DNA of 64,000 bases from Cytophagales bacterium UBA2561 (GCA_002340355.1 DDLX01000045.1:1-64000); one strand, 5' to 3'; shown: positions 45,153 through 55,034, counted from the stretch's first letter. Translations and numbers: made by a program. Notes: generated from the sequence alone by a model not told the origin.

Positions 45153-45815
45153 TTATTTATTTTTAAGTTGTTGAATAGAAGGAGGAATAGGTAATTCAGG
45201 ATTGAGTCTTTCGTCAGAAATTGGTGTACCATAAACCATTTTGGTCGGCACAACTCCTGCCCAAATTGGTAAATCATAATCAGACTTATCATCCGCAACT
45301 CCTGCAGCACGAACTTTCGCTGAAGCCTCTTCAATTTGAATGGCTATAATCTTCGTAATCTTTAATTCTTTGGCGTTTGGTGGACGAGCTTCTTCCCAAC
45401 GATTCGAAACAAAATTATCCATAATTTTATGTAACGCTTTGTTCTTTTCTTCCAAATCTACGATTTCGTGAGCAGTCCCAAAAATCACCACCGACCGATA
45501 ATTTACAGAATGATGAAAAGCCGAACGTGCCATGACCAAACCATCCAGCAATGTAATATTTACACAAAGCTTTACACCATTTTGAGCATATGCCATCATC
45601 CGATTTTTGGATGAGCCATGAATCAAAAGTCTATCACCATCACGAGCATAAACCGTTGGAATAATGTAAGGTTGTTCATCAATCGTAAAGGCAATTTGAC
45701 AAATAAAGGCTTCGTCCAAAATAGCATGGATTTCAGCTTTGTTATAAACGCCTCGTTTAGCTCCTCGTACCACCTTATTTCGTGGATTTTTCGGGAAATC
45801 AGTAGAATTTTGCAT
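45153..45815 (-). CDS. PNPOx-like flavin-binding protein (Nim-type)
   Basis: A 220-residue cytosolic protein of the pyridoxamine-phosphate-oxidase-like split-barrel family. Matching parts are GVYNKAEIHAILDEAFICQIAF, QPYIIPTVYARDGDRLLIHGS and RSVVIFGTAHEI, which bind flavin in relatives. Members act as flavin-dependent reductases or as F420/heme-binding proteins. Substrate is unknown. It is probably the first or second gene of the operon leading to pssA, 54 bases after the serine hydrolase. Confidence 0.85.
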   Translation of the reverse strand: MQNSTDFPKNPRNKVVRGAKRGVYNKAEIHAILDEAFICQIAFTIDEQPYIIPTVYARDGDRLLIHGSSKNRMMAYAQNGVKLCVNITLLDGLVMARSAFHHSVNYRSVVIFGTAHEIVDLEEKNKALHKIMDNFVSNRWEEARPPNAKELKITKIIAIQIEEASAKVRAAGVADDKSDYDLPIWAGVVPTKMVYGTPISDERLNPELPIPPSIQQLKNK

Positions 45816-45869
45816 TATCTATTGTGTTTTCATAAAGCTACGAATTTTCTGAATAATTGTTTAGTGTGG

Positions 45870-47165
45870 TTATTTCTGAGCTAAAATAGGCTGATGCTTC
45901 GGAATATTTAGTAGTATTTTCTTCATTAATCGCCGAATATTGTACGTAAATCGGTGGGCGCGCCATGTACTGGAACTTGTCAAAAATGCCCATGTAAAAC
46001 CATCTGCTTGATGAATTAAAACGGCACTTGTTCCTGGTAAACTTCCCGTTCGTAACCATCTGACTTCATTGCAATTACGCCATCCGAAGGCTTTTCCAAA
46101 AAAATCATCATTTTGGGCAGTCATCCACTGGATAGATTCTTTTGATAAAATATCAGGTATGTTTTCATTTTCATCAATCGCTAAACTCAATCGAACCAAA
46201 TCGGAGGCAGAAGCAACCCAACCACCTGCTGCTCCAATAGCTTCAATATTATTTCCACCGTAAACTCTCGAAATTGTATCTCTAGGGTTATAAATAGAAG
46301 GTTTTTTGGGGGCATCATCATAATCGTAATGTATAACCTCATATTTTCCCCGCTTTTCGACCAAATTTTTACTGAGGTGCATCTGAATTTCAAGGGGCTT
46401 CAAAATCGCTTCTTGAACATATTTTTCGTAAGGCATTCCTGTTTTTTGCTCAATAATTTTTCCGAGAAGGCTATATCCAAAGTTCGAATAATCAAAGAGT
46501 TGCCCAGGTTCAAAAAACTTATTTTGTGATAGCATAAATTGCATCGTTGTTTCGAAAGACGGCGGTGAAGATGTATTCATTGCTTCAGCGATTTTGGTCG
46601 GAATAAACATGGGATCAGTCCGAAAACGATTCCACCAACCTCCTGTATGTGCCAGTAAATGATGCACTTCCATTCTCAAAATTTCGGGACGTTGAATCAC
46701 ATTCGTAAAGATGGTATCGTTTAATATTCCTTTTTCACCAAAAACTTTATCATGCAAATTTAATTTTCCATCCTCACAGAGTTTGAGAATTGCCGTAGCC
46801 GTTATTAATTTAGAAATACTAGCCGTCCGAAACTGGTGAAATGGTTGAACTGCTTGTTTTGTTTTACGGTCAGTTACGCCATATCCTTTTGCAAAAACTA
46901 ATTCACCATCCTTAGCCACAGCGACCGAAACACCCGCTAAATTCCACTCTTCCATAAATTTATGAATGGATCTATCAACTTGAGGATAAGCAGTATAATC
47001 TTTATTATGAGTAAGTTGAGCTGCAAAAAGTGTGTCTGTTTTAGGCTTTTCGGGAGCAGCTTGAAGAGATGAAGTTTCCTTTTTTTGAAAACTCATTAAC
47101 CAAAATAATACAGGTAGTGCCACAAAAAAAGCAATACTACCAAAGGTTGTTTGTTTAAGTTTCAT
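45870..47165 (-). CDS. Serine beta-lactamase-like hydrolase
   Basis: A 431-residue protein with an N-terminal membrane anchor (GSIAFFVALPVLFWLMSF). The serine hydrolase domain (about 60-420) has the S-x-x-K nucleophile in RTASISKLITAT, the YSN motif in DYSNFGYSLLGKII, and HHLLAHTGGW. Class-C-type esterases, D-aminopeptidases and beta-lactamases share these, so the substrate cannot be told. A good promoter pair lies just upstream at 47236-47268. It may lead the downstream PNPOx-HEAT-peptidase-pssA genes. Confidence 0.88.
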   Translation of the reverse strand: MKLKQTTFGSIAFFVALPVLFWLMSFQKKETSSLQAAPEKPKTDTLFAAQLTHNKDYTAYPQVDRSIHKFMEEWNLAGVSVAVAKDGELVFAKGYGVTDRKTKQAVQPFHQFRTASISKLITATAILKLCEDGKLNLHDKVFGEKGILNDTIFTNVIQRPEILRMEVHHLLAHTGGWWNRFRTDPMFIPTKIAEAMNTSSPPSFETTMQFMLSQNKFFEPGQLFDYSNFGYSLLGKIIEQKTGMPYEKYVQEAILKPLEIQMHLSKNLVEKRGKYEVIHYDYDDAPKKPSIYNPRDTISRVYGGNNIEAIGAAGGWVASASDLVRLSLAIDENENIPDILSKESIQWMTAQNDDFFGKAFGWRNCNEVRWLRTGSLPGTSAVLIHQADGFTWAFLTSSSTWRAHRFTYNIRRLMKKILLNIPKHQPILAQK

Positions 47166-47235
47166 GCATTACGAGGGTTTAGTATCCAAAAATCCTAATG
47201 GAATTTATTCAAAAGGATTAATTAGTTCGACCCCG

Positions 47236-47268
47236 CAAAAATATAAAACCCAAACTCTAAAAAACAAA
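47236..47268 (-). promoter_or_regulatory. Promoter of the serine hydrolase gene
   Basis: On the minus strand TTTG (47268-47265), 21 bases, then TATTTTTG (47243-47236), 71 bases before the ATG. Confidence 0.55.
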
Positions 47269-47314
47269 TCTTAACATGTAAAACCTTAATCGTAAAATAA
47301 ACTCATTATTAACT

Positions 47315-49555
47315 TTATTCGATCTTAAAACCAATGACCAATATATCATCAATTTGGCGAGTATCTCCTTTCCATTCTTCGATAGTGCGCTCAGTAATTT
47401 TAGCTTGTTGAGCAAATGGTTTGGAATGAATATCAAGAAGTAATTTTCTGAATTGTTTTTTACTAAATTTTTTGCCTTCTACTCCACCAAATTGGTCAGG
47501 ATAGCCATCAGAAGCTAAGTAAAAGACGGTTGGTTGATCAATATCAATAGTGTGTCGCTCATAATCACCATACTTGAGTTGTAATCTTGACGACTGTCTT
47601 CCTCCAATACTTTTCCGACTGCCTTTAATCTCAAAAATCTGATTATCTTGGACGTAAAAAAGTGGGTTTTTAGCCCCCGCAAAATCCACCTTTTTCTTGT
47701 GATGTTGAATGGTACAAATCACCACATCCATTCCGTCTCGATTTTCGGTTTCGTCTTGTCGAAGCGTAGAACGTACTCCGATATTCAACTCTCGTAAAAT
47801 TTTATCTGGTTCTGTATATTGCTGTAATTTAATAATTTGGTTTAATAAAGCATCTCCTACCATGGACATAAATGCGCCTGGAACTCCATGTCCTGTACAG
47901 TCAGCCGCTACAATAATAGTCGTCAAATTTTCATCATCTGCCAAACTGGTTAACCAATAAAAATCTCCTGAAACAATATCTCTTGGACGGAAAAAAATGA
48001 AAGATTCTGGTAAATACATTTTGACCATATCGATATCAGGCAACATTGAACGCTGAATTCGCTTGGCATATGTGATACTGGCTGTAATATCTTGATTTTT
48101 CTTTTCAACGAGGGCTTTTTGTAAGCCAAGTTCTGTATTAGCTGCTTGGAAAGCATCATTTGACTCTCGAAGTTGTTTTTCTTGTTCTTGTAGTTGTAAG
48201 TTTTTTGTTCGAAGTTGCTTTTCTTGCTCTTGTAACTGTAAGTTTTTGGCTCTAAACTTTCGTATGAAAACATAAGCAATAAAAACTAATCCCGTTAATG
48301 AAAGAGAAACCGTAAGAAAAATAATGAAGTTTTTGCGAGATTTAGCTTCAATAATTTCTTTTTGTTCCTCAATTTCTTGCTTTTCCTTTTCAATAATTTT
48401 CAATTGCTCTTGAGCCACATCATGTAATGAATCTTTTTCTTGAATCACTTTTCGCATCTTATCAATGACATAGTTCGTTTTGTTCTGAGCCTCTTGATAA
48501 GTACGGTCATTTTCTTCAAGAGCCTTTTCTAAGAAAGTAAGTTCAGCTTGAAGACTTTTACGTACTTCAGAAGTTAAATTTCTATCCGTATCTAACTGTT
48601 TACCAATTTTTTCAATTTCTTCAATAATATGTTCTCGACTCTCAATTAAAGCCTCTTTTTCCCGTTCCAATTCTTCAGTAATACGGTGAAAATCGTCTGT
48701 ATAGTCCGTTGTAATTGGAATGACAGTTTCTTTAGGAGTATCATCTTCTGAAATACGGGCAGTAGTTTGTTTTCCTTCTTGTATAAATAAATTATAAATT
48801 AAACTATTTTTATCATATTCTGACTTGATGATTGTATAATCTGTTATTTCATAAGAGTCAGTAGATTTTGTTCCCATATTTACTGCAAAAGAACCATCTT
48901 TTTTTGTGGTATAAATTTGACCATTTATTCTTACTTCTAAGTCAGGTATCGGCTTAAAATTTTGGTCAGAAACTAAAACTTCATTTACTTGATTAGGAAG
49001 ATGGTCAGGTTTTTTGATAATAACATATGTATCTCCATCATGCCACTCTACCCAATCAGGATCAATGGGCATTTTATTAACAATAAATCTGGCACTACGA
49101 GGGACTTTGTATTCGTCAGGCAAGGAAATATTAAATTTTCCTAATTGTATATTTTCTTTATAATCAGTATTTTCTAATTTTAAAATTACTTCTCCACTTC
49201 GAAGAGGTCTTCCATTTTCTTGTACTAAACCCCGAAGCAAATTATTGGCATTAGTCACGATAACACGCAGAGATTTTTTGGAGGCTTCATAGCTCCAATC
49301 TTTGAGTTTAAAGCCTTTCTTCTTGACCGTAATACTTTTTGGGAGGTCTCCTTTAGAAAGATAGACTTTAAATTTTCCTTGAGCCGTTGAAGCTAAAAAA
49401 CGCCGTCCATTAATACTCACTTTTGCACCATTAACAGGTTTTCCATCAGTTGTTACAATAAGCCCGTCAATAGCAACTTCTTGAGCATAGAGTAATCTTG
49501 TGAAAGTACAATTGAGTAGAATTAAGACAAGAGTATAAGCAAAATATTTTTTCAT
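47315..49555 (-). CDS. Carboxypeptidase-like domain protein with SpoIIE phosphatase
   Basis: A 746-residue membrane protein. A signal peptide (YTLVLILLNCTFTRLLYAQ) is followed by carboxypeptidase-regulatory-like/TonB-plug-like beta domains (about 28-260: VDGLIVTTDGKPVNGAKVSI, GLVQENGRPLRSGEV). A coiled coil and one membrane helix (NFIIFLTVSLSLTGLVFIAYVF) lead to a cytoplasmic coil with two copies of a 14-residue unit starting KNLQLQEQEKQLR, and a SpoIIE/PP2C-like phosphatase (about 510-746) with VSGDFYW, ADCTGHGVPGAFMS, ASDGYPDQ and RQIDDILVIG. The layout suits an extracellular sensor with dephosphorylating output. The OmpL47 protein lies 197 bases upstream on the same strand. Confidence 0.9.
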   Translation of the reverse strand: MKKYFAYTLVLILLNCTFTRLLYAQEVAIDGLIVTTDGKPVNGAKVSINGRRFLASTAQGKFKVYLSKGDLPKSITVKKKGFKLKDWSYEASKKSLRVIVTNANNLLRGLVQENGRPLRSGEVILKLENTDYKENIQLGKFNISLPDEYKVPRSARFIVNKMPIDPDWVEWHDGDTYVIIKKPDHLPNQVNEVLVSDQNFKPIPDLEVRINGQIYTTKKDGSFAVNMGTKSTDSYEITDYTIIKSEYDKNSLIYNLFIQEGKQTTARISEDDTPKETVIPITTDYTDDFHRITEELEREKEALIESREHIIEEIEKIGKQLDTDRNLTSEVRKSLQAELTFLEKALEENDRTYQEAQNKTNYVIDKMRKVIQEKDSLHDVAQEQLKIIEKEKQEIEEQKEIIEAKSRKNFIIFLTVSLSLTGLVFIAYVFIRKFRAKNLQLQEQEKQLRTKNLQLQEQEKQLRESNDAFQAANTELGLQKALVEKKNQDITASITYAKRIQRSMLPDIDMVKMYLPESFIFFRPRDIVSGDFYWLTSLADDENLTTIIVAADCTGHGVPGAFMSMVGDALLNQIIKLQQYTEPDKILRELNIGVRSTLRQDETENRDGMDVVICTIQHHKKKVDFAGAKNPLFYVQDNQIFEIKGSRKSIGGRQSSRLQLKYGDYERHTIDIDQPTVFYLASDGYPDQFGGVEGKKFSKKQFRKLLLDIHSKPFAQQAKITERTIEEWKGDTRQIDDILVIGFKIE
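48168..48251 (-). repeat. Two copies of a 42-base coding repeat
   Basis: Inside the phosphatase gene a 42-base unit, encoding KNLQLQEQEKQLR plus one residue, occurs twice back to back (first copy 48168-48206 plus linker, second from 48210). Third positions differ, so the duplication is not brand new. It lengthens the coiled coil by four heptad-scale turns. Confidence 0.7.
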
Positions 49556-49752
49556 GTTTCTTGACAGTTTTAGAGGGCATGGTTTTTAAAAGGGATTAAA
49601 CATTAGTTAATATGTTGTTGTACAATTTTTTTTGATGTAATATATGCGAAAATATTGCCAGTTTTGTCAAGCTAAGTAACATTAAATTTTTGAGCTTTTT
49701 GTTTCTACTAATAATTAAATAAATTGATAAAAATTTAAATCTTATCCTAAAG

Positions 49753-51498
49753 TTATTCGATCCAAATGTCCATTGTCTCGGTAACTCTTTCATTACCAAG
49801 TATATCTGTTGCTCTAATATTAATACTATGTAGTCCTTTTTTGAATGATTTCAAGGGTTCAGAAAATAACCATTCTTTTCCACCATCAATTGAATAATAC
49901 ATTTTATCCGTACCAATAAGCTCATCGGTAGCAGCAAGATAAAGTTTGGCATGAGCCGAATAAATTGGCACGACCCTTCCATCTTCTAAAGTTTTTGAGC
50001 CAATGGGTTTAATACTCCAATGAGTATGGATAACAGGAGCCTGATTATCAACCACTACGGTAAAATCAGCTTCATTTTCATTGCCTACATTATCTCGGGC
50101 AAAATAATTTACGGTATAGATTCCATCACTCGGAAAATGAAAGGGTTCAGAATAATCTTGTTCCAATTCGCCATTCATCAAATAGCCAATTTTTTCAATA
50201 CCTGATTCGGTATCTTTAGCTTTTAAATTGACTAAAGTAGTACTTTGTACAAATAACGTATCCCGTGTATAAAATTGTGAACCTTGAAAAGTATGCGAAA
50301 CCTGAGGCGAAGATAAATCCAAGAAAACTGTCCCATAACGATCATTAACTTGGGTTCGACTCGTATTTTGAACACGGTCAATTGCTCGATACGAAATCAC
50401 ATGAATGCCTTGTCGTTTATCCAACCGAAAAGGCTTGGTATATTCTTCTTCTTTTTTGCCGTCAATTGCATACATAATTTTTTGTACTCCAGCTCTATTG
50501 TCTTCGGCAGTTAATTTAACTTTGGTACGTTGTGAAATAAAAATACGCCCTCGATTTTGATGCTGATCTCCTTCAACTTCGACCATTACCGTAGGAGGTG
50601 TTTTATCCAAAAAAAATTCATACGTATTTTCACTTTCGATATTCATCAAATTATCTTCGGCAAAATATTTCATAGTATAACTACCTTCCTCTAACCAACG
50701 TAGCGTGATTGGTGAAGTGTATCTTTTTTCTTCCCCATCATTAAATTTATATTTTACGTTTTTGACCCCCGCATGACTATCTTTAGTTTCGAGCAATAAA
50801 GATACTCTTCCAGAAAGAATATCCTCAAGACGATCAGTGCCATTCACTACTATGGAAGTTTGAGGTGCTGTATAATCTACCGCAAAGGAATAACTTTGAG
50901 GTTGTTCTACATTTCCTGTTTTATCTACAGCATAAAAATGAACATCATAATCTCCTGCTTCTTCAAAACGAAGCAATTCAGTGTATTCGGTGTAAGGTGA
51001 GCCATTAATTGAATAGTATATTTGAGCTACGCCTGACATTTCATCGGTTGCTGAGGCTTCAATCATTAATCCCTGTCCGTAATAATCCTTATTATTTTTG
51101 GTAAATGCCTTTTGGCTTTGTAATTCTACTTTCGTTTTCGGAGCAATTCCATCGACATGGACAGCAAAAGCTACTTCCTCTTCTTGGATGTGGTGCATAT
51201 AATCAAGGTGACGAATATAGTGAATGCCATGTCCATCCCACTTCATCGGATTCGAATATTTTTGCATATTTTCAGTACGAGTTTCGCTCATCCGATAACC
51301 TTGGGCAGTAGGTGAAGCTGAAATATTCACATAAACAGGGAGATCTAAATTCCAATAAATTCGACCAGTACTATCCTGAAATGTTAGTTTTTTATGTTTA
51401 CCTTGCTCTTGAGCGGAAAGTGGTAAAATAATACACCATAAACATATTCCCCACCATATGGCTATCAATTGTTGTACAGGTTTTTGAATTTTCATCAT
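49753..51498 (-). CDS. Secreted protein with five OmpL47/Ig-like repeats
   Basis: A 581-residue exported protein (signal peptide LIAIWWGICLWCIILPLSAQ). From about residue 150 it has five OmpL47-type beta-sandwich repeats of about 85 residues, each with a G-x-x-KI-Y-INGG-x-Y core (GVAQIYYSINGSPYTEY, GVQKIMYAIDGKKEEEY, GIEKIGYLMNGELEQDY, GTDKMYYSIDGGKEWLF) and a Y-A-DNVGN end. Such repeats bind matrix or carbohydrate, or spread over the surface. The C-terminus ends in a repeat with no membrane anchor. It precedes the SpoIIE sensor gene on the same strand and may feed it. Confidence 0.82.
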   Translation of the reverse strand: MMKIQKPVQQLIAIWWGICLWCIILPLSAQEQGKHKKLTFQDSTGRIYWNLDLPVYVNISASPTAQGYRMSETRTENMQKYSNPMKWDGHGIHYIRHLDYMHHIQEEEVAFAVHVDGIAPKTKVELQSQKAFTKNNKDYYGQGLMIEASATDEMSGVAQIYYSINGSPYTEYTELLRFEEAGDYDVHFYAVDKTGNVEQPQSYSFAVDYTAPQTSIVVNGTDRLEDILSGRVSLLLETKDSHAGVKNVKYKFNDGEEKRYTSPITLRWLEEGSYTMKYFAEDNLMNIESENTYEFFLDKTPPTVMVEVEGDQHQNRGRIFISQRTKVKLTAEDNRAGVQKIMYAIDGKKEEEYTKPFRLDKRQGIHVISYRAIDRVQNTSRTQVNDRYGTVFLDLSSPQVSHTFQGSQFYTRDTLFVQSTTLVNLKAKDTESGIEKIGYLMNGELEQDYSEPFHFPSDGIYTVNYFARDNVGNENEADFTVVVDNQAPVIHTHWSIKPIGSKTLEDGRVVPIYSAHAKLYLAATDELIGTDKMYYSIDGGKEWLFSEPLKSFKKGLHSINIRATDILGNERVTETMDIWIE

Positions 51499-51941
51499 TT
51501 TGTGTTTGTATAGTTACTGTTTTGTTTGGGTGCATCAGAAGACAATAATTCACTATTAGTTGCATTTTGTTGCTCCTTTATTTTCAAGCAAATTCATTGC
51601 CTATCTCTTCAATTTACCCAATTTTTCCACTAGGTGGTCGAAATAATATATTTAAAAGTGGAATTTTAGCAACTTTCTAAAAGTTTATACGTATGGGGCA
51701 ATTTCTATTTAAGTCAGGAATATATTTTACTGTTTAAATATTTTGATTTAGATATCAAATAGTCAAAACCTATCTAAACAATATATTTTTAAAAAATAAT
51801 TTTCGAGGTATTTTTTTGGTAGAATCAAGCGGAAAAGAAAACAAAATTTAACGTTTTTGATAGAGTTGTTGTTTGGTTTTGCGCTCGAAAATCTATTTCT
51901 TTGCACGTGATTTTAAAATTAACTAAAATAAACTGTGTACG
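51499..51941. other. Gap with the acpP promoter
   Basis: A 443-base AT-rich interval between the divergent OmpL47 and acpP genes. Apart from the acpP promoter at 51872-51903 no gene, tRNA or repeat was seen. Confidence 0.45.
51872..51903 (+). promoter_or_regulatory. Promoter of acpP
   Basis: TTTG at 51872-51875, 20 bases, then TTTCTTTG at 51896-51903 (one base off the -7 consensus), 38 bases before the ATG. Confidence 0.5.
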
Positions 51942-52178
51942 ATGTCAGAACTTGCTGAAAAAGTAAAAGAAATCATTGTAGATAAGTTAGGCGTTGAAGA
52001 TTCTGAGGTTACGCCAGAGGCAAGCTTTACAAACGATTTAGGGGCGGACTCTTTGGATACGGTCGAACTTATCATGGAATTTGAGAAAGAATTTGATGTT
52101 TCGATTCCAGACGAAGACGCCGAAAAAATCTCTACTGTAGGCGATGCGATTACTTACATTGAAAAGAAAAAATCGTAA
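51942..52178 (+). CDS. acpP: Acyl carrier protein
   Basis: A 78-residue acidic carrier for fatty acid synthesis. The phosphopantetheine attachment serine is S37 in LGADSLDTVELIMEFEKEF, and the four-helix pattern is complete (KVKEIIVDKLGVED, TPEASF, FDVSIPDEDAEKI). Length and composition match the primary ACP. It is followed by its own terminator, so fabF, which often follows acpP, is not linked here. Confidence 0.97.
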   Translation: MSELAEKVKEIIVDKLGVEDSEVTPEASFTNDLGADSLDTVELIMEFEKEFDVSIPDEDAEKISTVGDAITYIEKKKS

Positions 52179-52213
52179 CCGATTCGGAGCATTTTTGCAT
52201 ACGATTTTCGCAG

Positions 52214-52244
52214 AAGTCGTTTCTATCCAGAAGCGACTTTTTTT
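52214..52244 (+). terminator. Terminator of acpP
   Basis: AAGTCGTTTCT (52214-52224) pairs with AGAAGCGACTT (52229-52239), one G-U, around a four-base loop, followed by T5. Confidence 0.85.
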
Positions 52245-52304
52245 ATTTTCCTATCTCCTAACATTTTTCTACACCACCTGTTTTCTAAGAAAAACAGTCA
52301 TATC

Positions 52305-52574
52305 ATGGTGCAAAAACTTTCTCTCAAAATTATTCTGTTTTTGTTATTGGCTTGGATATTCCTTCCACAAGATTTGATGGCACAATGTGCCATGTGTCGG
52401 GCATCAGTTGAAAGTAATCTTTTGACGGAAGGTCGACAAATGGGGGCAGGACTCAATCAGGGCATTTTGTATTTGATGATTATGCCATATCTTATCCTGA
52501 GTATAATAGGATATTTATGGTATAAAAATAGTCGAAAAGGTGGCTCACAAAAGCAATATCAAATTTTTGAGTAA
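52305..52574 (+). CDS. Small conserved membrane protein of Bacteroidota
   Basis: An 89-residue protein with a signal-anchor (LKIILFLLLAWIFLP) and a second membrane helix (GILYLMIMPYLILSIIGYLW) bracketing a periplasmic loop with MAQCAMCRASVES. The two cysteines of CAMC could be redox-active or bind metal or heme. Similar small proteins occur in many Bacteroidota, function unknown. It follows acpP but past a terminator. Confidence 0.7.
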   Translation: MVQKLSLKIILFLLLAWIFLPQDLMAQCAMCRASVESNLLTEGRQMGAGLNQGILYLMIMPYLILSIIGYLWYKNSRKGGSQKQYQIFE

Positions 52575-52676
52575 TTTTAAATTACTGATAATCCAAAAAA
52601 TCATCTTTGACAAAGATATTAGGCTTTGCCAAAGATTTTGGTGATTTATCAACGTTTCTTTAGCTCATATCTCAGA

Positions 52677-53384
52677 TTAATCCCTGTTATTTTTTCGATA
52701 TTTTTCGGGAGATAAACCATGGTGCTTTTTGAATAATCGGCTAAATGAGCTTAAATTATCCATTCCAATTTGTTCACTAATTTCCGAAATTGAAACACTT
52801 GTTTCAAGTAATAATTCACGAGCTTTTTCCAATCGTTTTTTAGTAATATATTGGTGTGGTGTAATTCCAAAAGCTGTTTTAAAATGACGTAAAAAGTGGT
52901 GTTCCGATAAGCAAGCTTCTCCCGCTAATTTTTGCAAAGACAGTTTTGTATCAAACGACTCGTCAATGAATGTTTTGGCATTTTGCAAACGCTGATACAA
53001 CACAATTTTGGTCGAAACCTTATTTACAGGAATTTTATTCAAAATCTCCAAGGCTTGTGGATACTCTCGTAATAATTCATCAATCATTGCCTCAATACGA
53101 TGTGGATTTTCGGTGTTTCCCTCCGCATCTCGACGCAAAGTTAAATTCCAAAAAATTCCCTTAACTAATGGCTCTGAGAAATATGATTTTTCAAAGAATT
53201 TAAAGTCTAACTTTTGAGGTTGTACCACTCTCCCAAGCGAACCTCTAGCATGTATTTTTTTAGGCTTCAAAACTTCTTTTTGATATCGCTCTGCCAAAAA
53301 AGTAGCATACGAATTTCCGTATTTTTTAGAAGTTGCTTTAACCGCTTCGAGAGGTAAGGCTTCGGTATTAATGAAACTTTGCAT
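52677..53384 (-). CDS. AraC-family transcriptional regulator
   Basis: A 235-residue regulator. The C-terminal HTH_18 domain is clear: LQKLAGEACLSEHHFLRHFK, FGITPHQYITKKRLEKARELL and SISEISEQIGMDNLSSFSRLFKKHHGLSPEKYR. The N-terminal 110 residues do not match a cupin or other known ligand domain by eye. The gene stands alone, facing the small membrane protein. Targets are not identified. Confidence 0.92.
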   Translation of the reverse strand: MQSFINTEALPLEAVKATSKKYGNSYATFLAERYQKEVLKPKKIHARGSLGRVVQPQKLDFKFFEKSYFSEPLVKGIFWNLTLRRDAEGNTENPHRIEAMIDELLREYPQALEILNKIPVNKVSTKIVLYQRLQNAKTFIDESFDTKLSLQKLAGEACLSEHHFLRHFKTAFGITPHQYITKKRLEKARELLLETSVSISEISEQIGMDNLSSFSRLFKKHHGLSPEKYRKNNRD

Positions 53385-53742
53385 AATTTAGGGAGTTTTG
53401 GATGATGTTAATTTGATGCTGTTGGATGACGAGGTATCGAATAACCAAGATTCAAATAAACATTCTGTGTTATTTTTATGTGTTTTTATGATGCTTGAAT
53501 TTTGGATACTCAAAGCAAAATATATCAGTAGTATTAATTAATTTGACTTTACAAAAGTTATCTTTTTCTCGCTTGTCATGAAAAAACCTTTGTAATTGTC
53601 TAAAATATTCCCAAAGCTGTACCAAAATTAAAATTTAGCAGATACTAATCTGATAATCAGAAAAATATATTGATTTGTTAAAAAGGAAAAAAGAGGAAAT
53701 CCGTTCGGTAGTGTGCAAACAAGTGTTCGAAAGTGAACATTT
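53385..53742. other. Gap without identified features
   Basis: A 358-base AT-rich interval between the AraC regulator start and the GT2 gene stop. A near-consensus TAACTTTTG lies on the minus strand and might belong to the AraC gene. No small gene, tRNA or convincing hairpin was found. Confidence 0.4.
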
Positions 53743-55029
53743 TTAGTTTGCCAAATTTGTGTTTTTGTCCAGTTCTCGGAACAATTCAAGGAGTTCGGCA
53801 AGGTTCAACGTCTCAGGTTTTTCGTGTTGATAGGTTTTTCTCAAAAGCTCTTGACAGGCTTCGGTGATGGGAACAGACTCATAAAAATTATCACGAGCAA
53901 AATGGACAAACTTGAGAACTTTTAAGCCGTCAAAATTCTGCCAAAATCGTTTTTCGAATGTTGCTAATTTAGTCGATTGGCGATTAGTTTCTATGAGTGA
54001 TTTTTCAAAAGGAATTTGGGTTAAATAGGCTTGAATTGAAGGAGGGAATTGACTTATAATTTCTTTGATTTGGGTGCCATCTGCTTGAAAAAATTGAGGA
54101 ACATTTTGACAGAAAATTTTCAAATCCTCGAAAACCTGAAAATTGTACGAAAATAATATTTTTTCAGAATTATCAAGCCATGATTTTTGAGCTTTTCCCG
54201 TACCAAAAGGAACTCTATCCGAAGTACGAGGTGAAGGAAAAACGGCTGTTGAATTTAATTCTCGAAAGCCTCCCAATAAAGCCACTTTATGTAAAAAATA
54301 AAAATCTTCGCCTGCTTTTCGCCGATTCATTCCACCCGAAAGAGCATAAGTAGAAGCCCGAATCGCCATACTCGAACCCACCGTATGGAACGGCGAAGGA
54401 AATCCCGCAAATCGCAAACCAGCCACATAATACCGCAAAAAAAGTTCGTAATTCTGAATTCCTATTACAATTTCTTCAGCAAAATGAGTAGTACGATGTT
54501 CAAAATGAATGGCTACGGATTGGGTTTTAGAGTCGGCAAAAATTCGAAGTAATTCCGACAAATAATTGGGAGCAACTTCACAATCTGCATCCAAACAAAC
54601 AATACCTTCATTGGTCTGAATTTGTGAAAATCGAAATAAAGCCTCATCCATTCCAATTTTCCGAGCCAATCCTACACCTGCCTGTTTTCGAGGTAAGTTT
54701 TCAGCAAAAATAAAATAAAAATGAAGTTTTTTTGATAAATTTTTGTCTAAAAATTGCTTGGCATTTTGATAAGTTTCTTGGTTTCGTTTCAGAACAGATT
54801 CAGGTGCATTTTCAGATGCATTCAAAACCGTAATTATTTCTACTGTTTTATTTTCAGGCAATGAACACGCTAAAAGAGACCGAAAAACACCTATCAAATC
54901 AGGTTCATTAAAGCAAGGAATTACAACAATTAATCCACAATCAGGACGGACTTTTTCCGTAATTTTAGGAGGTTGAAAAGCGTATTTTTGAGTGTAAAAG
55001 GAAGCAATTTCAGCGAATGATTTTGGCAT
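53743..55029 (-). CDS. Family 2 glycosyltransferase
   Basis: A 428-residue protein with a GT-A fold. The start of the nucleotide-binding domain is CGLIVVIPCFNEPDLIGVFRS, the metal-binding DxD is CLDADCEVAPNYL, and the acceptor-side ED is in MNRRKAGEDFYFLHK. It lacks membrane helices, so acts in the cytoplasm, perhaps on a lipid-linked or protein acceptor. It is five bases after tatD and shares a transcript with it. Donor and acceptor sugars cannot be told. Confidence 0.87.
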   Translation of the reverse strand: MPKSFAEIASFYTQKYAFQPPKITEKVRPDCGLIVVIPCFNEPDLIGVFRSLLACSLPENKTVEIITVLNASENAPESVLKRNQETYQNAKQFLDKNLSKKLHFYFIFAENLPRKQAGVGLARKIGMDEALFRFSQIQTNEGIVCLDADCEVAPNYLSELLRIFADSKTQSVAIHFEHRTTHFAEEIVIGIQNYELFLRYYVAGLRFAGFPSPFHTVGSSMAIRASTYALSGGMNRRKAGEDFYFLHKVALLGGFRELNSTAVFPSPRTSDRVPFGTGKAQKSWLDNSEKILFSYNFQVFEDLKIFCQNVPQFFQADGTQIKEIISQFPPSIQAYLTQIPFEKSLIETNRQSTKLATFEKRFWQNFDGLKVLKFVHFARDNFYESVPITEACQELLRKTYQHEKPETLNLAELLELFRELDKNTNLAN

Positions 55030-55034
55030 TTTTC

